DNA of 64,000 bases from Siphonodentalium dalli. Its lineage: Eukaryota > Mollusca > Scaphopoda > Gadilida > Siphonodentaliidae. Every line of letters starts with the position of its first letter. The stretch's first letter is position 1. The position numbers and the translations under genes are program-made. Below are positions 13,301 to 26,029 of the stretch, in pieces. The stretch lies in assembly GCA_032622095.1 (NCBI GenBank), contig CP136062.1, positions 200,301,828 to 200,365,827 of the forward strand, read 5' to 3'. The notes below the pieces were generated by a model. The model saw only the letters and a list, made by a program, of their open reading frames with translations. It was not told the DNA's origin and ran no database searches.

Positions 13301-15480
13301 GGGCTCGAAGTTGCTTAACTTCGGTGATCGGACGAGAACCGGTGGTTTCAACGTGATATGGCCGTAGACATAAAGTCCCTGTAATTTAAACAGCATATGG
13401 CTCCACATCCACCTGTGTTTGAAAAATTGAAATGCAAAAAAAGTTTTGTCTACAGCACCCGAGATTCCCAGGCGGTCACCCATCCAGGTACTAACCGGGC
13501 TCGACGTTGCTTAACTTCGGTGATCGGACGAGAACCGGCGGTTTCAACGTGATATGGCCGTAGACATAAAGTCCCTGTAATTTAAACAGCATATGGCTCC
13601 ACATCCACCTGTGTTTGAACAATTGAAATGCAAAAGTTTTGTCTACAGCACCCGAGATTGCCAGGCGGTCACCCATCCAGGTACTAACCGGGCTCGAAGT
13701 TGCTTAACTTCGGTGATCGGACGAGAACCGGTGGTTTCAACGTGATATGGCCGTAGACATAAAGTCCCTGTAATTTAAACAGCATATGGCTCCACATCCA
13801 CCTGTGTTTGAAAAATTGAAATGCAAAAGTTTTGTCTACAGCACCCGAGATTCCCAGGCGGTCACCCATCCAGGTACTAACCGGGCTCGACGTTGCTTAA
13901 CTTCGGTGATCGGACGAGAACCGGCGGTTTCAACGTGATATGGCCGTAGACATAAAGTCCCTGTAATTTAAACAGCATATGGCTCCACATCCACCTGTGT
14001 TTGAACAATTGAAATGCAAAAGTTTTGTCTACAGCACCCGAGATTCCCAGGCGGTCACCCATCCAGGTACTAACCGGGCTCGATGTTGCTTAACTTCGTT
14101 GATCGGACGAGAACCGGTGGTTTCAACGTGATATGGCCGTAGACATAAAGTCCCTGTAATTTAAACAGCATATGGCTCCACATCCACCTGTGTTTGAAAA
14201 ATTGAAATGCAAAAGTTTTGTCTACAGCACCCGAGATTCCCAGGCGGTCACCCATCCAGGTACTAACCGGGCTCGACGTTGCTTAACTTCGGTGATCGGA
14301 CGAGAACCGGTGGTTTCAACGTGATATGGCCGTAGACATAAAGTCCCTGTAATTTAAACAGCATATGGCTCCACATCCACCTGTGTTTGAAAAATTGAAA
14401 TGCAAAAGTTTTGTCTACAGCACCCGAGATTCCCAGGCGGTCACCCATCCAGGTACTAACCGGGCTCGACGTTGCTTAACTTCGGTGATCGGACGAGAAC
14501 CGGTGGTTTCAACGTGATATGGCCGTAGACATAAAGTCCCTGTAATTTAAACATCATATGGCTCCACATCCACCAGTGTTTGAAAAATTGAAATGCAAAA
14601 GTTTTGTCTACAGCACCCGAGATTCCCAGGCGGTCACCATCCAGGTACTAACCGGGCTCGACGTTGCTTAGCTTCGGTGATCGGACGAGAACCGGTGGTT
14701 TCAACGTGATATGGCCGTAGACATAAAGTCCCTGTTATTTAAACATCATATGGCTCCACATCCACTTGTGTTTGAAAAATTGAAATGCAAAAGTTTTGTC
14801 TACAGCACCCGAGATTCCCAGGCGGTCACCATCCAGGTATTAACCGGGCTCGACGTTGCTTAACTTCGGTGATCGGACGAGAACCGGTGGTTTCAACGTG
14901 ATATGGCCGTAGACATAAAGTCCCTGTAATCTAAACATCATATGGCTCCACATCCACCTGTGTTTGAAAAATTGAAATGCAAAAGTTTTGCCTACAGCAC
15001 CCGAGATTCCCAGGCGGTCACCCATCCAGGTACTAACCGGGCTCGACGTTGCTTAACTTCGGTGACCGGACGAGAACCGGTGGTTTCAACGTGATATGGC
15101 CGTAGACATAAAGTCCCTTTAATTTAAACATCATATGGCTCCACATCCACCTGTGTTTGAAAAATTGAAATGCAAAAGTTTTGTCTACAGCACCCGAGAT
15201 TGCCAGGCGGTCACCCATCCAGGTACTAACCGGGCTCGAAGTTGCTTAACTTCGGTGATCGGACGAGAACCGGTGGTTTCAACGTGATATGGCCGTAGAC
15301 ATAAAGTCCCTGTAATTTAAACAGCATATGGCTCCACATCCACCTGTGTTTGAAAAATTGAAATGCAAAAGTTTTGTCTACAGCACCCGAGATTCCCAGG
15401 CGGTCACCCATCCAGGTACTAACCGGGCTCGACGTTGCTTAACTTCGGTGATCGGACGAGAACCGGCGGTTTCAACGTGA
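10311..15480 (-). repeat. Higher-order block copy 1 (46-unit offset)
   Basis: A chain of diagnostic changes between the tggcttcaca variant at 10311 and the accggcggt variant near 15470 recurs in the same order 8877-8878 bp to the right. These include a +3 expansion at about 13437, the unit with gcttgacg near 10989, tgcctac near 14990, and ggtgaccgg near 15063. The left boundary is uncertain because neighbouring units are uniform. Confidence 0.85.
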
Positions 15481-18400
15481 TATGGCCGTAGACATAAAGT
15501 CCCTGTAATTTAAACAGCATATGGCTCCACATCCACCTGTGTTTGAAAAATTGAAATGCAAAAGTTTTGTCTACAGCACCCGAGATTCCCAGGCGGTCAC
15601 CCATCCAGGTACTAACCGGGCTCGACGTTGCTTAACTTCGGTGATCGGACGAGAACCGGTGGTTTCAACGTGATATGGCCGTAGACATAAAGTCCCTGTA
15701 ATTTAAACAGCATATGGCTCCACATCCACCTGTGTTTGAAAAATTGAAATGCAAAAGTTTTGTCTACAGCACCCGAGATTCCCAGGCGGTCACCCATCCA
15801 GGTACTAACCGGGCTCGACGTTGCTTAACTTCGGTGATCGGACGAGAACCGGTGGTTTCAACGTGATATGGCCGTAGACATAAAGTCCCTGTAATTTAAA
15901 CAGCATATGGCTCCACACCACCTGTGTTTGAAAAATTGAAATGCAAAAGTTTTGTCTACAGCACCCGAGATTCCCAGGCGGTCACCCATCCAGGTACTAA
16001 CCGGGCTCGACGTTGCTTAACTTCGGTGATCGGACGAGAACCGGTGGTTTCAACGTGATATGGCCGTAGACATAAAGTCCCTGTAATTTAAACAGCATAT
16101 GGCTCCACATCCACCTGTGTTTGAAAAATTGAAATGCAAAAGTTTTGTCTACAGCACCCGAGATTCCCAGGCGGTCACCCATCCAGGTACTAACCGGGCT
16201 CGACGTTGCTTAACTTCGGTGATCGGACGAGAACCGGTGGTTTCAACGTGATATGGCCGTAGACATAAAGTCCCTGTAATTTAAACAGCATATGGCTCCA
16301 CATCCACCTGTGTTTGAAAAATTGAAATGCAAAAGTTTTGTCTACAGCACCCGAGATTCCCAGGCGGTCACCCATCCAGGTACTAACCGGGCTCGACGTT
16401 GCTTAACTTCGGTGATCGGACGAGAACCGGTGGTTTCAACGTGATATGGCCGTAGACATAAAGTCCCTGTAATTTAAACAGCATATGGCTCCACATCCAC
16501 CTGTGTTTGAAAAATTGAAATGCAAAAGTTTTGTCTACAGCACCCGAGATTCCCAGGCGGTCACCCATCCAGGTACTAACCGGGCTCGACGTTGCTTAAC
16601 TTCGGTGATCGGACGAGAACCGGTGGTTTCAACGTGATATGGCCGTAGACATAAAGTCCCTGTAATTTAAACAGCATATGGCTCCACATCCACCTGTGTT
16701 TGAAAAATTGAAATGCAAAAGTTTTGTCTACAGCACCCGAGATTCCCAGGCGGTCACCCATCCAGGTACTAACCGGGCTCGACGTTGCTTAACTTCGGTG
16801 ATCGGACGAGAACCGGTGGTTTCAACGTGATATGGCCGTAGACATAAAGTCCCTGTAATTTAAACAGCATATGGCTCCACATCCACCTGTGTTTGAAAAA
16901 TTGAAATGCAAAAGTTTTGTCTACAGCACCCGAGATTCCCAGGCGGTCACCCATCCAGGTACTAACCGGGCTCGACGTTGCTTAACTTCGGTGATCGGAC
17001 GAGAACCGGTGGTTTCAACGTGATATGGCCGTAGACATAAAGTCCCTGTAATTTAAACAGCATATGGCTCCACATCCACCTGTGTTTGAAAAATTGAAAT
17101 GCAAAAGTTTTGTCTACAGCACCCGAGATTCCCAGGCGGTCACCCATCCAGGTACTAACCGGGCTCGACGTTGCTTAACTTCGGTGATCGGACGAGAACC
17201 GGTGGTTTCAACGTGATATGGCCGTAGACATAAAGTCCCTGTAATTTAAACAGCATATGGCTCCACATCCACCTGTGTTTGAAAAATTGAAATGCAAAAG
17301 TTTTGTCTACAGCACCCGAGATTCCCAGGCGGTCACCCATCCAGGTACTAACCGGGCTCGACGTTGCTTAACTTCGGTGATCGGACGAGAACCGGTGGTT
17401 TCAACGTGATATGGCCGTAGACATAAAGTCCCTGTAATTTAAACAGCATATGGCTCCACATCCACCTGTGTTTGAAAAATTGAAATGCAAAAGTTTTGTC
17501 TACAGCACCCGAGATTCCCAGGCGGTCACCCATCCAGGTACTAACCGGGCTCGACGTTGCTTAACTTCGGTGATCGGACGAGAACCGGTGGTTTCAACGT
17601 GATATGGCCGTAGACATAAAGTCCCTGTAATTTAAACAGCATATGGCTCCACATCCACCTGTGTTTGAAAAATTGAAATGCAAAAGTTTTGTCTACAGCA
17701 CCCGAGATTCCCAGGCGGTCACCCATCCAGGTACTAACCGGGCTCGACGTTGCTTAACTTCGGTGATCGGACGAGAACCGGTGGTTTCAACGTGATATGG
17801 CCGTAGACATAAAGTCCCTGTAATTTAAACAGCATATGGCTCCACATCCACCTGTGTTTGAAAAATTGAAATGCAAAAGTTTTGTCTACAGCACCCGAGA
17901 TTCCCAGGCGGTCACCCATCCAGGTACTAACCGGGCTCGACGTTGCTTAACTTCGGTGATCGGACGAGAACCGGTGGTTTCAACGTGATATGGCCGTAGA
18001 CATAAAGTCCCTGTAATTTAAACAGCATATGGCTCCACATCCACCTGTGTTTGAAAAATTGAAATGCAAAAGTTTTGTCTACAGCACCCGAGATTCCCAG
18101 GCGGTCACCCATCCAGGTACTAACCGGGCTCGACGTTGCTTAACTTCGGTGATCGGACGAGAACCGGTGGTTTCAACGTGATATGGCCGTAGACATAAAG
18201 TCCCTGTAATTTAAACAGCATATGGCTCCACATCCACCTGTGTTTGAAAAATTGAAATGCAAAAGTTTTGTCTACAGCACCCGAGATTCCCAGGCGGTCA
18301 CCCATCCAGGTACTAACCGGGCTCGACGTTGCTTAACTTCGGTGATCGGACGAGAACCGGTGGTTTCAACGTGATATGGCCGTAGACATAAAGTCCCTGT

Positions 18401-19187
18401 AATTTAAACAGCATATGGCTCCACATCCACCTGTGTTTGAAAAATTGAAATGCAAAAGTTTTGTCTACAGCACCCGAGATTCCCAGGCGGTCACCCATCC
18501 AGGTACTAACCGGGCTCGACGTTGCTTAACTTCGGTGATCGGACGAGAACCGGTGGTTTCAACGTGATATGGCCGTAGACATAAAGTCCCTGTAATTTAA
18601 ACAGCATATGGCTCCACATCCACCTGTGTTTGAAAAATTGAAATGCAAAAGTTTTGTCTACAGCACCCGAGATTCCCAGGCGGTCACCCATCCAGGTACT
18701 AACCGGGCTCGACGTTGCTTAACTTCGGTGATCGGACGAGAACCGGTGGTTTCAACGTGATATGGCCGTAGACATAAAGTCCCTGTAATTTAAACAGCAT
18801 ATGGCTCCACATCCACCTGTGTTTGAAAAATTGAAATGCAAAAGTTTTGTCTACAGCACCCGAGATTCCCAGGCGGTCACCCATCCAGGTACTAACCGGG
18901 CTCGACGTTGCTTAACTTCGGTGATCGGACGAGAACCGGTGGTTTCAACGTGATATGGCCGTAGACATAAAGTCCCTGTAATTTAAACAGCATATGGCTC
19001 CACATCCACCTGTGTTTGAAAAATTGAAATGCAAAAGTTTTGTCTACAGCACCCGAGATTCCCAGGCGGTCACCCATCCAGGTACTAACCGGGCTCGACG
19101 TTGCTTAACTTCGGTGATCGGACGAGAACCGGTGGTTTCAACGTGATATGGCCGTAGACATAAAGTCCCTGTAATTTAAACAGCATA

Positions 19188-22100
19188 TGGCTTCACATCC
19201 ACCTGTGTTTGAAAAATTGAAATGCAAAAGTTTTGTCTACAGCACCCGAGATTCCCAGGCGGTCACCCATCCAGGTACTAACCGGGCTCGACGTTGCTTA
19301 ACTTCGGTGATCGGACGAGAACCGGTGGTTTCAACGTGATATGGCCGTAGACATAAAGTCCCTGTAATTTAAACAGCATATGGCTCCACATCCACCTGTG
19401 TTTGAAAAATTGAAATGCAAAAGTTTTGTCTACAGCACCCGAGATTCCCAGGCGGTCACCCATCCAGGTACTAACCGGGCTCGACGTTGCTTAACTTCGG
19501 TGATCGGACGAGAACCGGTGGTTTCAACGTGATATGGCCGTAGACATAAAGTCCCTGTAATTTAAACAGCATATGGCTCCACATCCACCTGTGTTTGAAA
19601 AATTGAAATGCAAAAGTTTTGTCTACAGCACCCGAGATTCCCAGGCGGTCACCCATCCAGGTACTAACCGGGCTCGAAGTTGCTTAACTTCGGTGATCGG
19701 ACGAGAACCGGTGGTTTCAACGTGATATGGCCGTAGACATAAAGTCCTTGTAATTTAAACAGCATATGGCTCCACATCCACCTGTGTTTGAAAAATTGAA
19801 ATGCAAAAGTGTTGTCTACAGCACCCGAGATTCCCAGGCGGTCACCCATCCAGGTACTAACCGGGCTTGACGTTGCTTAACTTCGGTGATCGGACGAGAA
19901 CCGGTGGTTTCAACGTGATATGGCCGCAGACATAAAGTCCCTGTACTTTAAACAGCATATGGCTCCACATCCACCTGTGTTTGAAAAATTGAAATGCAAA
20001 AGTTTTGTCTACAGCACCCGAGATTCCCAGGCGGTCACCCATCCAGGTACTAACCGGGCTCGACGTTGCTTAACTTCGGTGATCGGACGAGAACCGGTGG
20101 TTTCAACGTGATATGGCCGTAGACATAAAGACCCTGTAATTTAAACAGCATATGGCTCCACATCCACCTGTGTTTGAAAAATTGAAATGCAAAAGTTTTG
20201 TCTACAGCACCCGAGATTCCCAGGCGGTCACCCATCCAGGTACTAACCGGGCTCGACGTTGCTTAACTTCGGTGATCGGACGAGAACCGGTGGTTTCAAC
20301 GTGATATGGCCGTAGACATAAAGTCCCTGTAATTTAAACAGCATATGGCTCCACATCCACCTGTGTTTGAAAAATTGAAATGCAAAAGTTTTGGCTACAG
20401 CACCCGAGATTCCCACGCGGTCACCCATCCAGGTACTAACCGGGCTCGACGTTGCTTAACTTCGGTGATCGGACGAGAACCGGTGGTTTCAACGTGATAT
20501 GGCCGTAGACATAAAGTCCCTGTAATTTAAACAGCATATGGCTCCACATCCACCTGTGTTTGAAAAATTAAAATGCAAAAGTTTTGTCTACAGCACCCGA
20601 GATTCCCAGGTGGTCACCCATCCAGGTACTAACCGGGCTCGAAGTTGCTTAACTTCGGTGATCGGACGAGAACCGGTGGTTTCAACGTGATATGGCCGTA
20701 GACATAAAGTCCCTGTAATTTAAACATCATATGGCTCCACATCCACCTGTGTTTGAAAAATTGAAATGCAAAAGGTTTGTCTACAGCACCCGAGATTCCC
20801 AGGCGGTCACCCATCCAGGTACTAACCGGGCTCGACGTTGCTTAACTTCGGTGATCGGACGAGAACCGGTGGTTTCAACGTGATATGGCCGTAGACATAA
20901 AGTCCCTGTAATTTAAACATCATATGGCTCCACATCCACCTGTGTTTGAAAAATTGAAATGCAAAAGTTTTGTCTACAGCACCCGAGATTCCCAGGCGGT
21001 CACCATCCAGGTACTAACCGGGCTCGACGTTGCTTAGCTTCGGTGATCGGACGAGAACCGGTGGTTTCAACGTGATATGGCCGTAGACATAAAGTCCCTG
21101 TTATTTAAACATCATATGGCTCCACATCCACTTGTATTTGAAAAATTGAAATGCAAAAGTTTTGTCTACAGCACCCGAGATTCCCAGGCGGTCACCCATC
21201 CAGGTACTAACCGGGCTCGACGTTGCTTAACTTCGGTGATCGGACGAGAACCGGTGGTTTCAACGTGATATGGCCGTAGACATAAAGTCCCTGTAATTTA
21301 AACAGCATATGGCTCCACATCCACCTGTGTTTGAACAATTGAAACGCAAAAGTTTTGTCTACAGCACCCGAGATTCCCAGGCGGTCACCCATCCAGGTAC
21401 TAACCGGGCTCGATGTTGCTTAACTTCGGTGATCGGACGAGAACCGGTGGTTTCAACGTGATATGGCCGTAGACATAAAGTCCCTGTAATTTAAACAGCA
21501 TATGGCTCTACATCCACCTGTGTTTGAAAAATTGAAATGCAAAAGTTTTGTCTACAGCACCCGAGATTCCCAGGCGGTCACCCATCCAGGTACTAACCGG
21601 GCTCGACGTTGCTTAACTTCGGTGATCGGACGAGAACCGGTGGTTTCAACGTGATATGGCCGTAGACATAAAGTCCCTGTAATTTAAACAGCATATGGCT
21701 CCACATCCACCTGTGTTTGAAAAATTGAAATGCAAAAGTTTTGTCTACAGCACCCGAGATTCCCAGGTGGTCACCCATCCAGGTACTAACCGGGCTCGAA
21801 GTTGCTTAACTTCGGTGATCGGACGAGAACCGGTGGTTTCAACGTGATATGGCCGTAGACATAAAGTCCCTGTAATTTAAACAGCATATGGCTCCACATC
21901 CACCTGTGTTTGAAAAATTGAAATGCAAAAGTTTTGTCTACAGCACCCGAGATTCCCAGGCGGTCACCCATCCAGGTACTAACCGGGCTCGACGTTGCTT
22001 AACTTCGGTGATCGGACGAGAACCGGTGGTTTCAACGTGATATGGCCGTAGACATAAAGTCCCTGTAATTTAAACAGCATATGGCTCCACATCCACCTGT

Positions 22101-24358
22101 GTTTGAAAAATTGAAATGCAAAAGTTTTGTCTACAGCACCCGAGATTGCCAGGCGGTCACCCATCCAGGTACTAACCGGGCTCGAAGTTGCTTAACTTCG
22201 GTGATCGGACGAGAACCGGTGGTTTCAACGTGATATGGCCGTAGACATAAAGTCCCTGTAATTTAAACAGCATATGGCTCCACATCCACCTGTGTTTGAA
22301 AAATTGAAATGCAAAAAAAGTTTTGTCTACAGCACCCGAGATTCCCAGGCGGTCACCCATCCAGGTACTAACCGGGCTCGACGTTGCTTAACTTCGGTGA
22401 TCGGACGAGAACCGGCGGTTTCAACGTGATATGGCCGTAGACATAAAGTCCCTGTAATTTAAACAGCATATGGCTCCACATCCACCTGTGTTTGAACAAT
22501 TGAAATGCAAAAGTTTTGTCTACAGCACCCGAGATTGCCAGGCGGTCACCCATCCAGGTACTAACCGGGCTCGAAGTTGCTTAACTTCGGTGATCGGACG
22601 AGAACCGGTGGTTTCAACGTGATATGGCCGTAGACATAAAGTCCCTGTAATTTAAACAGCATATGGCTCCACATCCACCTGTGTTTGAAAAATTGAAATG
22701 CAAAAGTTTTGTCTACAGCACCCGAGATTCCCAGGCGGTCACCCATCCAGGTACTAACCGGGCTCGACGTTGCTTAACTTCGGTGATCGGACGAGAACCG
22801 GCGGTTTCAACGTGATATGGCCGTAGACATAAAGTCCCTGTAATTTAAACAGCATATGGCTCCACATCCACCTGTGTTTGAACAATTGAAATGCAAAAGT
22901 TTTGTCTACAGCACCCGAGATTCCCAGGCGGTCACCCATCCAGGTACTAACCGGGCTCGATGTTGCTTAACTTCGTTGATCGGACGAGAACCGGTGGTTT
23001 CAACGTGATATGGCCGTAGACATAAAGTCCCTGTAATTTAAACAGCATATGGCTCCACATCCACCTGTGTTTGAAAAATTGAAATGCAAAAGTTTTGTCT
23101 ACAGCACCCGAGATTCCCAGGCGGTCACCCATCCAGGTACTAACCGGGCTCGACGTTGCTTAACTTCGGTGATCGGACGAGAACCGGTGGTTTCAACGTG
23201 ATATGGCCGTAGACATAAAGTCCCTGTAATTTAAACAGCATATGGCTCCACATCCACCTGTGTTTGAAAAATTGAAATGCAAAAGTTTTGTCTACAGCAC
23301 CCGAGATTCCCAGGCGGTCACCCATCCAGGTACTAACCGGGCTCGACGTTGCTTAACTTCGGTGATCGGACGAGAACCGGTGGTTTCAACGTGATATGGC
23401 CGTAGACATAAAGTCCCTGTAATTTAAACATCATATGGCTCCACATCCACCAGTGTTTGAAAAATTGAAATGCAAAAGTTTTGTCTACAGCACCCGAGAT
23501 TCCCAGGCGGTCACCCATCCAGGTACTAACCGGGCTCGACGTTGCTTAACTTCGGTGATCGGACGAGAACCGGTGGTTTCAACGTGATATGGCCGTAGAC
23601 ATAAAGTCCCTGTTATTTAAACATCATATGGCTCCACATCCACTTGTGTTTGAAAAATTGAAATGCAAAAGTTTTGTCTACAGCACCCGAGATTCCCAGG
23701 CGGTCACCATCCAGGTACTAACCGGGCTCGACGTTGCTTAACTTCGGTGATCGGACGAGAACCGGTGGTTTCAACGTGATATGGCCGTAGACATAAAGTC
23801 CCTGTAATCTAAACATCATATGGCTCCACATCCACCTGTGTTTGAAAAATTGAAATGCAAAAGTTTTGCCTACAGCACCCGAGATTCCCAGGCGGTCACC
23901 CATCCAGGTACTAACCGGGCTCGACGTTGCTTAACTTCGGTGACCGGACGAGAACCGGTGGTTTCAACGTGATATGGCCGTAGACATAAAGTCCCTTTAA
24001 TTTAAACATCATATGGCTCCACATCCACCTGTGTTTGAAAAATTGAAATGCAAAAGTTTTGTCTACAGCACCCGAGATTGCCAGGCGGTCACCCATCCAG
24101 GTACTAACCGGGCTCGAAGTTGCTTAACTTCGGTGATCGGACGAGAACCGGTGGTTTCAACGTGATATGGCCGTAGACATAAAGTCCCTGTAATTTAAAC
24201 AGCATATGGCTCCACATCCACCTGTGTTTGAAAAATTGAAATGCAAAAGTTTTGTCTACAGCACCCGAGATTCCCAGGCGGTCACCCATCCAGGTACTAA
24301 CCGGGCTCGACGTTGCTTAACTTCGGTGATCGGACGAGAACCGGCGGTTTCAACGTGA
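19188..24358 (-). repeat. Higher-order block copy 2 (46-unit offset)
   Basis: This is the partner of 10311-15480. The offset changes from 8877 to 8878 bp after about 14637 because copy 1 lost one base in box C that copy 2 retains at 23512. The copies diverge again after about 24358, where copy 2 units carry tgaacaattg and copy 1 units do not. Confidence 0.85.
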
Positions 24359-25454
24359 TATGGCCGTAGACATAAAGTCCCTGTAATTTAAACAGCATAT
24401 GGCTCCACATCCACCTGTGTTTGAACAATTGAAATGCAAAAGTTTTGTCTACAGCACCCGAGATTCCCAGGCGGTCACCCATTCAGGTACTAACCGGGCT
24501 CGACGTTGCTTAACTTCGGTGATCGGACGAGAACCGGCGGTTTCAACGTGATATGGCCGTAGACATAAAGTCCCTGTAATTTAAACAGCATATGGCTCCA
24601 CATCCACCTGTGTTTGAACAATTGAAATGCAAAAGTTTTGTCTACAGCACCCGAGATTGCCAGGCGGTCACCCATCCAGGTACTAACCGGGCTCGAAGTT
24701 GCTTAACTTCGGTGATCGGACGAGAACCGGTGGTTTCAACGTGATATGGCCGTAGACATAAAGTCCCTGTAATTTAAACAGCATATGGCTCCACATCCAC
24801 CTGTGTTTGAAAAATTGAAATGCAAAAGTTTTGTCTACAGCACCCGAGATTCCCAGGCGGTCACCCATCCAGGTACTAACCGGGCTCGACGTTGCTTAAC
24901 TTCGGTGATCGGACGAGAACCGGCGGTTTCAACGTGATATGGCCGTAGACATAAAGTCCCTGTAATTTAAACAGCATATGGCTCCACATCCACCTGTGTT
25001 TGAACAATTGAAATGCAAAAGTTTTGTCTACAGCACCCGAGATTCCCAGGCGGTCACCCATCCAGGTACTAACCGGGCTCGACGTTGCTTAACTTCGGTG
25101 ATCGGACGAGAACCGGCGGTTTCAACGTGATATGGCCGTAGACATAAAGTCCCTGTAATTTAAACAGCATATGGCTCCACATCCACCTGTGTTTGAACAA
25201 TTGAAATGCAAAAGTTTTGTCTACAGCACCCGAGATTGCCAGGCGGTCACCCATCCAGGTACTAACCGGGCTCGAAGTTGCTTAACTTCGGTGATCGGAC
25301 GAGAACCGGTGGTTTCAACGTGATATGGCCGTAGACATAAAGTCCCTGTAATTTAAACATCATATGGCTCGACATCCACCTGTGTTTGAAAAATTGAAAT
25401 GCAAAAGTTTTGTCTACAGCACCCGAGATTCCCAGGCGGTCACCCATCCAGGTA
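24297..25454 (-). repeat. Three-unit (579 bp) higher-order repeat, two copies
   Basis: A triplet of distinguishable units (tgaacaattg; tgaacaattg with gattgcc; then gctcgaagtt) occurs at 24297-24875 and again at 24876-25454. A similar triplet order is seen near 13491-14062. This is a local amplification nested next to the larger duplicated block. Confidence 0.7.
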
Positions 25455-26029
25455 CTAACCGGGCTCGACGTTGCTTAACTTCGGTGATCGGACGAGAACC
25501 GGCGGTTTCAACGTGATATGGCCGTAGACATAAAGTCCCTGTAATTTAAACAGCATATGGCTCCACATCCACCTGTGTTTGAAAAATTGAAATGCAAAAG
25601 TTTTGTCTACAGCACCCGAGATTCCCAGGTGGTCACCCATCCAGGTACTAACCGGGCTCGAAGTTGCTTAACTTCGGTGATCGGACGAGAACCGGTGGTT
25701 TCAACGTGATATGGCCGTAGACATAAAGTCCCTGTAATTTAAACATCATATGGCTCGACATCCACCTGTGTTTGAAAAATTGAAATGCAAAAGTTTTGTC
25801 TACAGCACCCGAGATTCCCAGGCGGTCACCCATCCAGGTACTAACCGGGCTCGACGTTGCTTAACTTCGGTGATCGGACGAGAACCGGTGGTTTCAACGT
25901 GATATGGCCGTAGACATAAAGTCCCTGTAATTTAAACATCATATGGCTCCACATCCACCTGTGTTTGAAAAATTGAAATGCAAAAGTTTTGTCTACAGCA
26001 CCCGAGATTCCCAGGCGGTCACCATCCAG

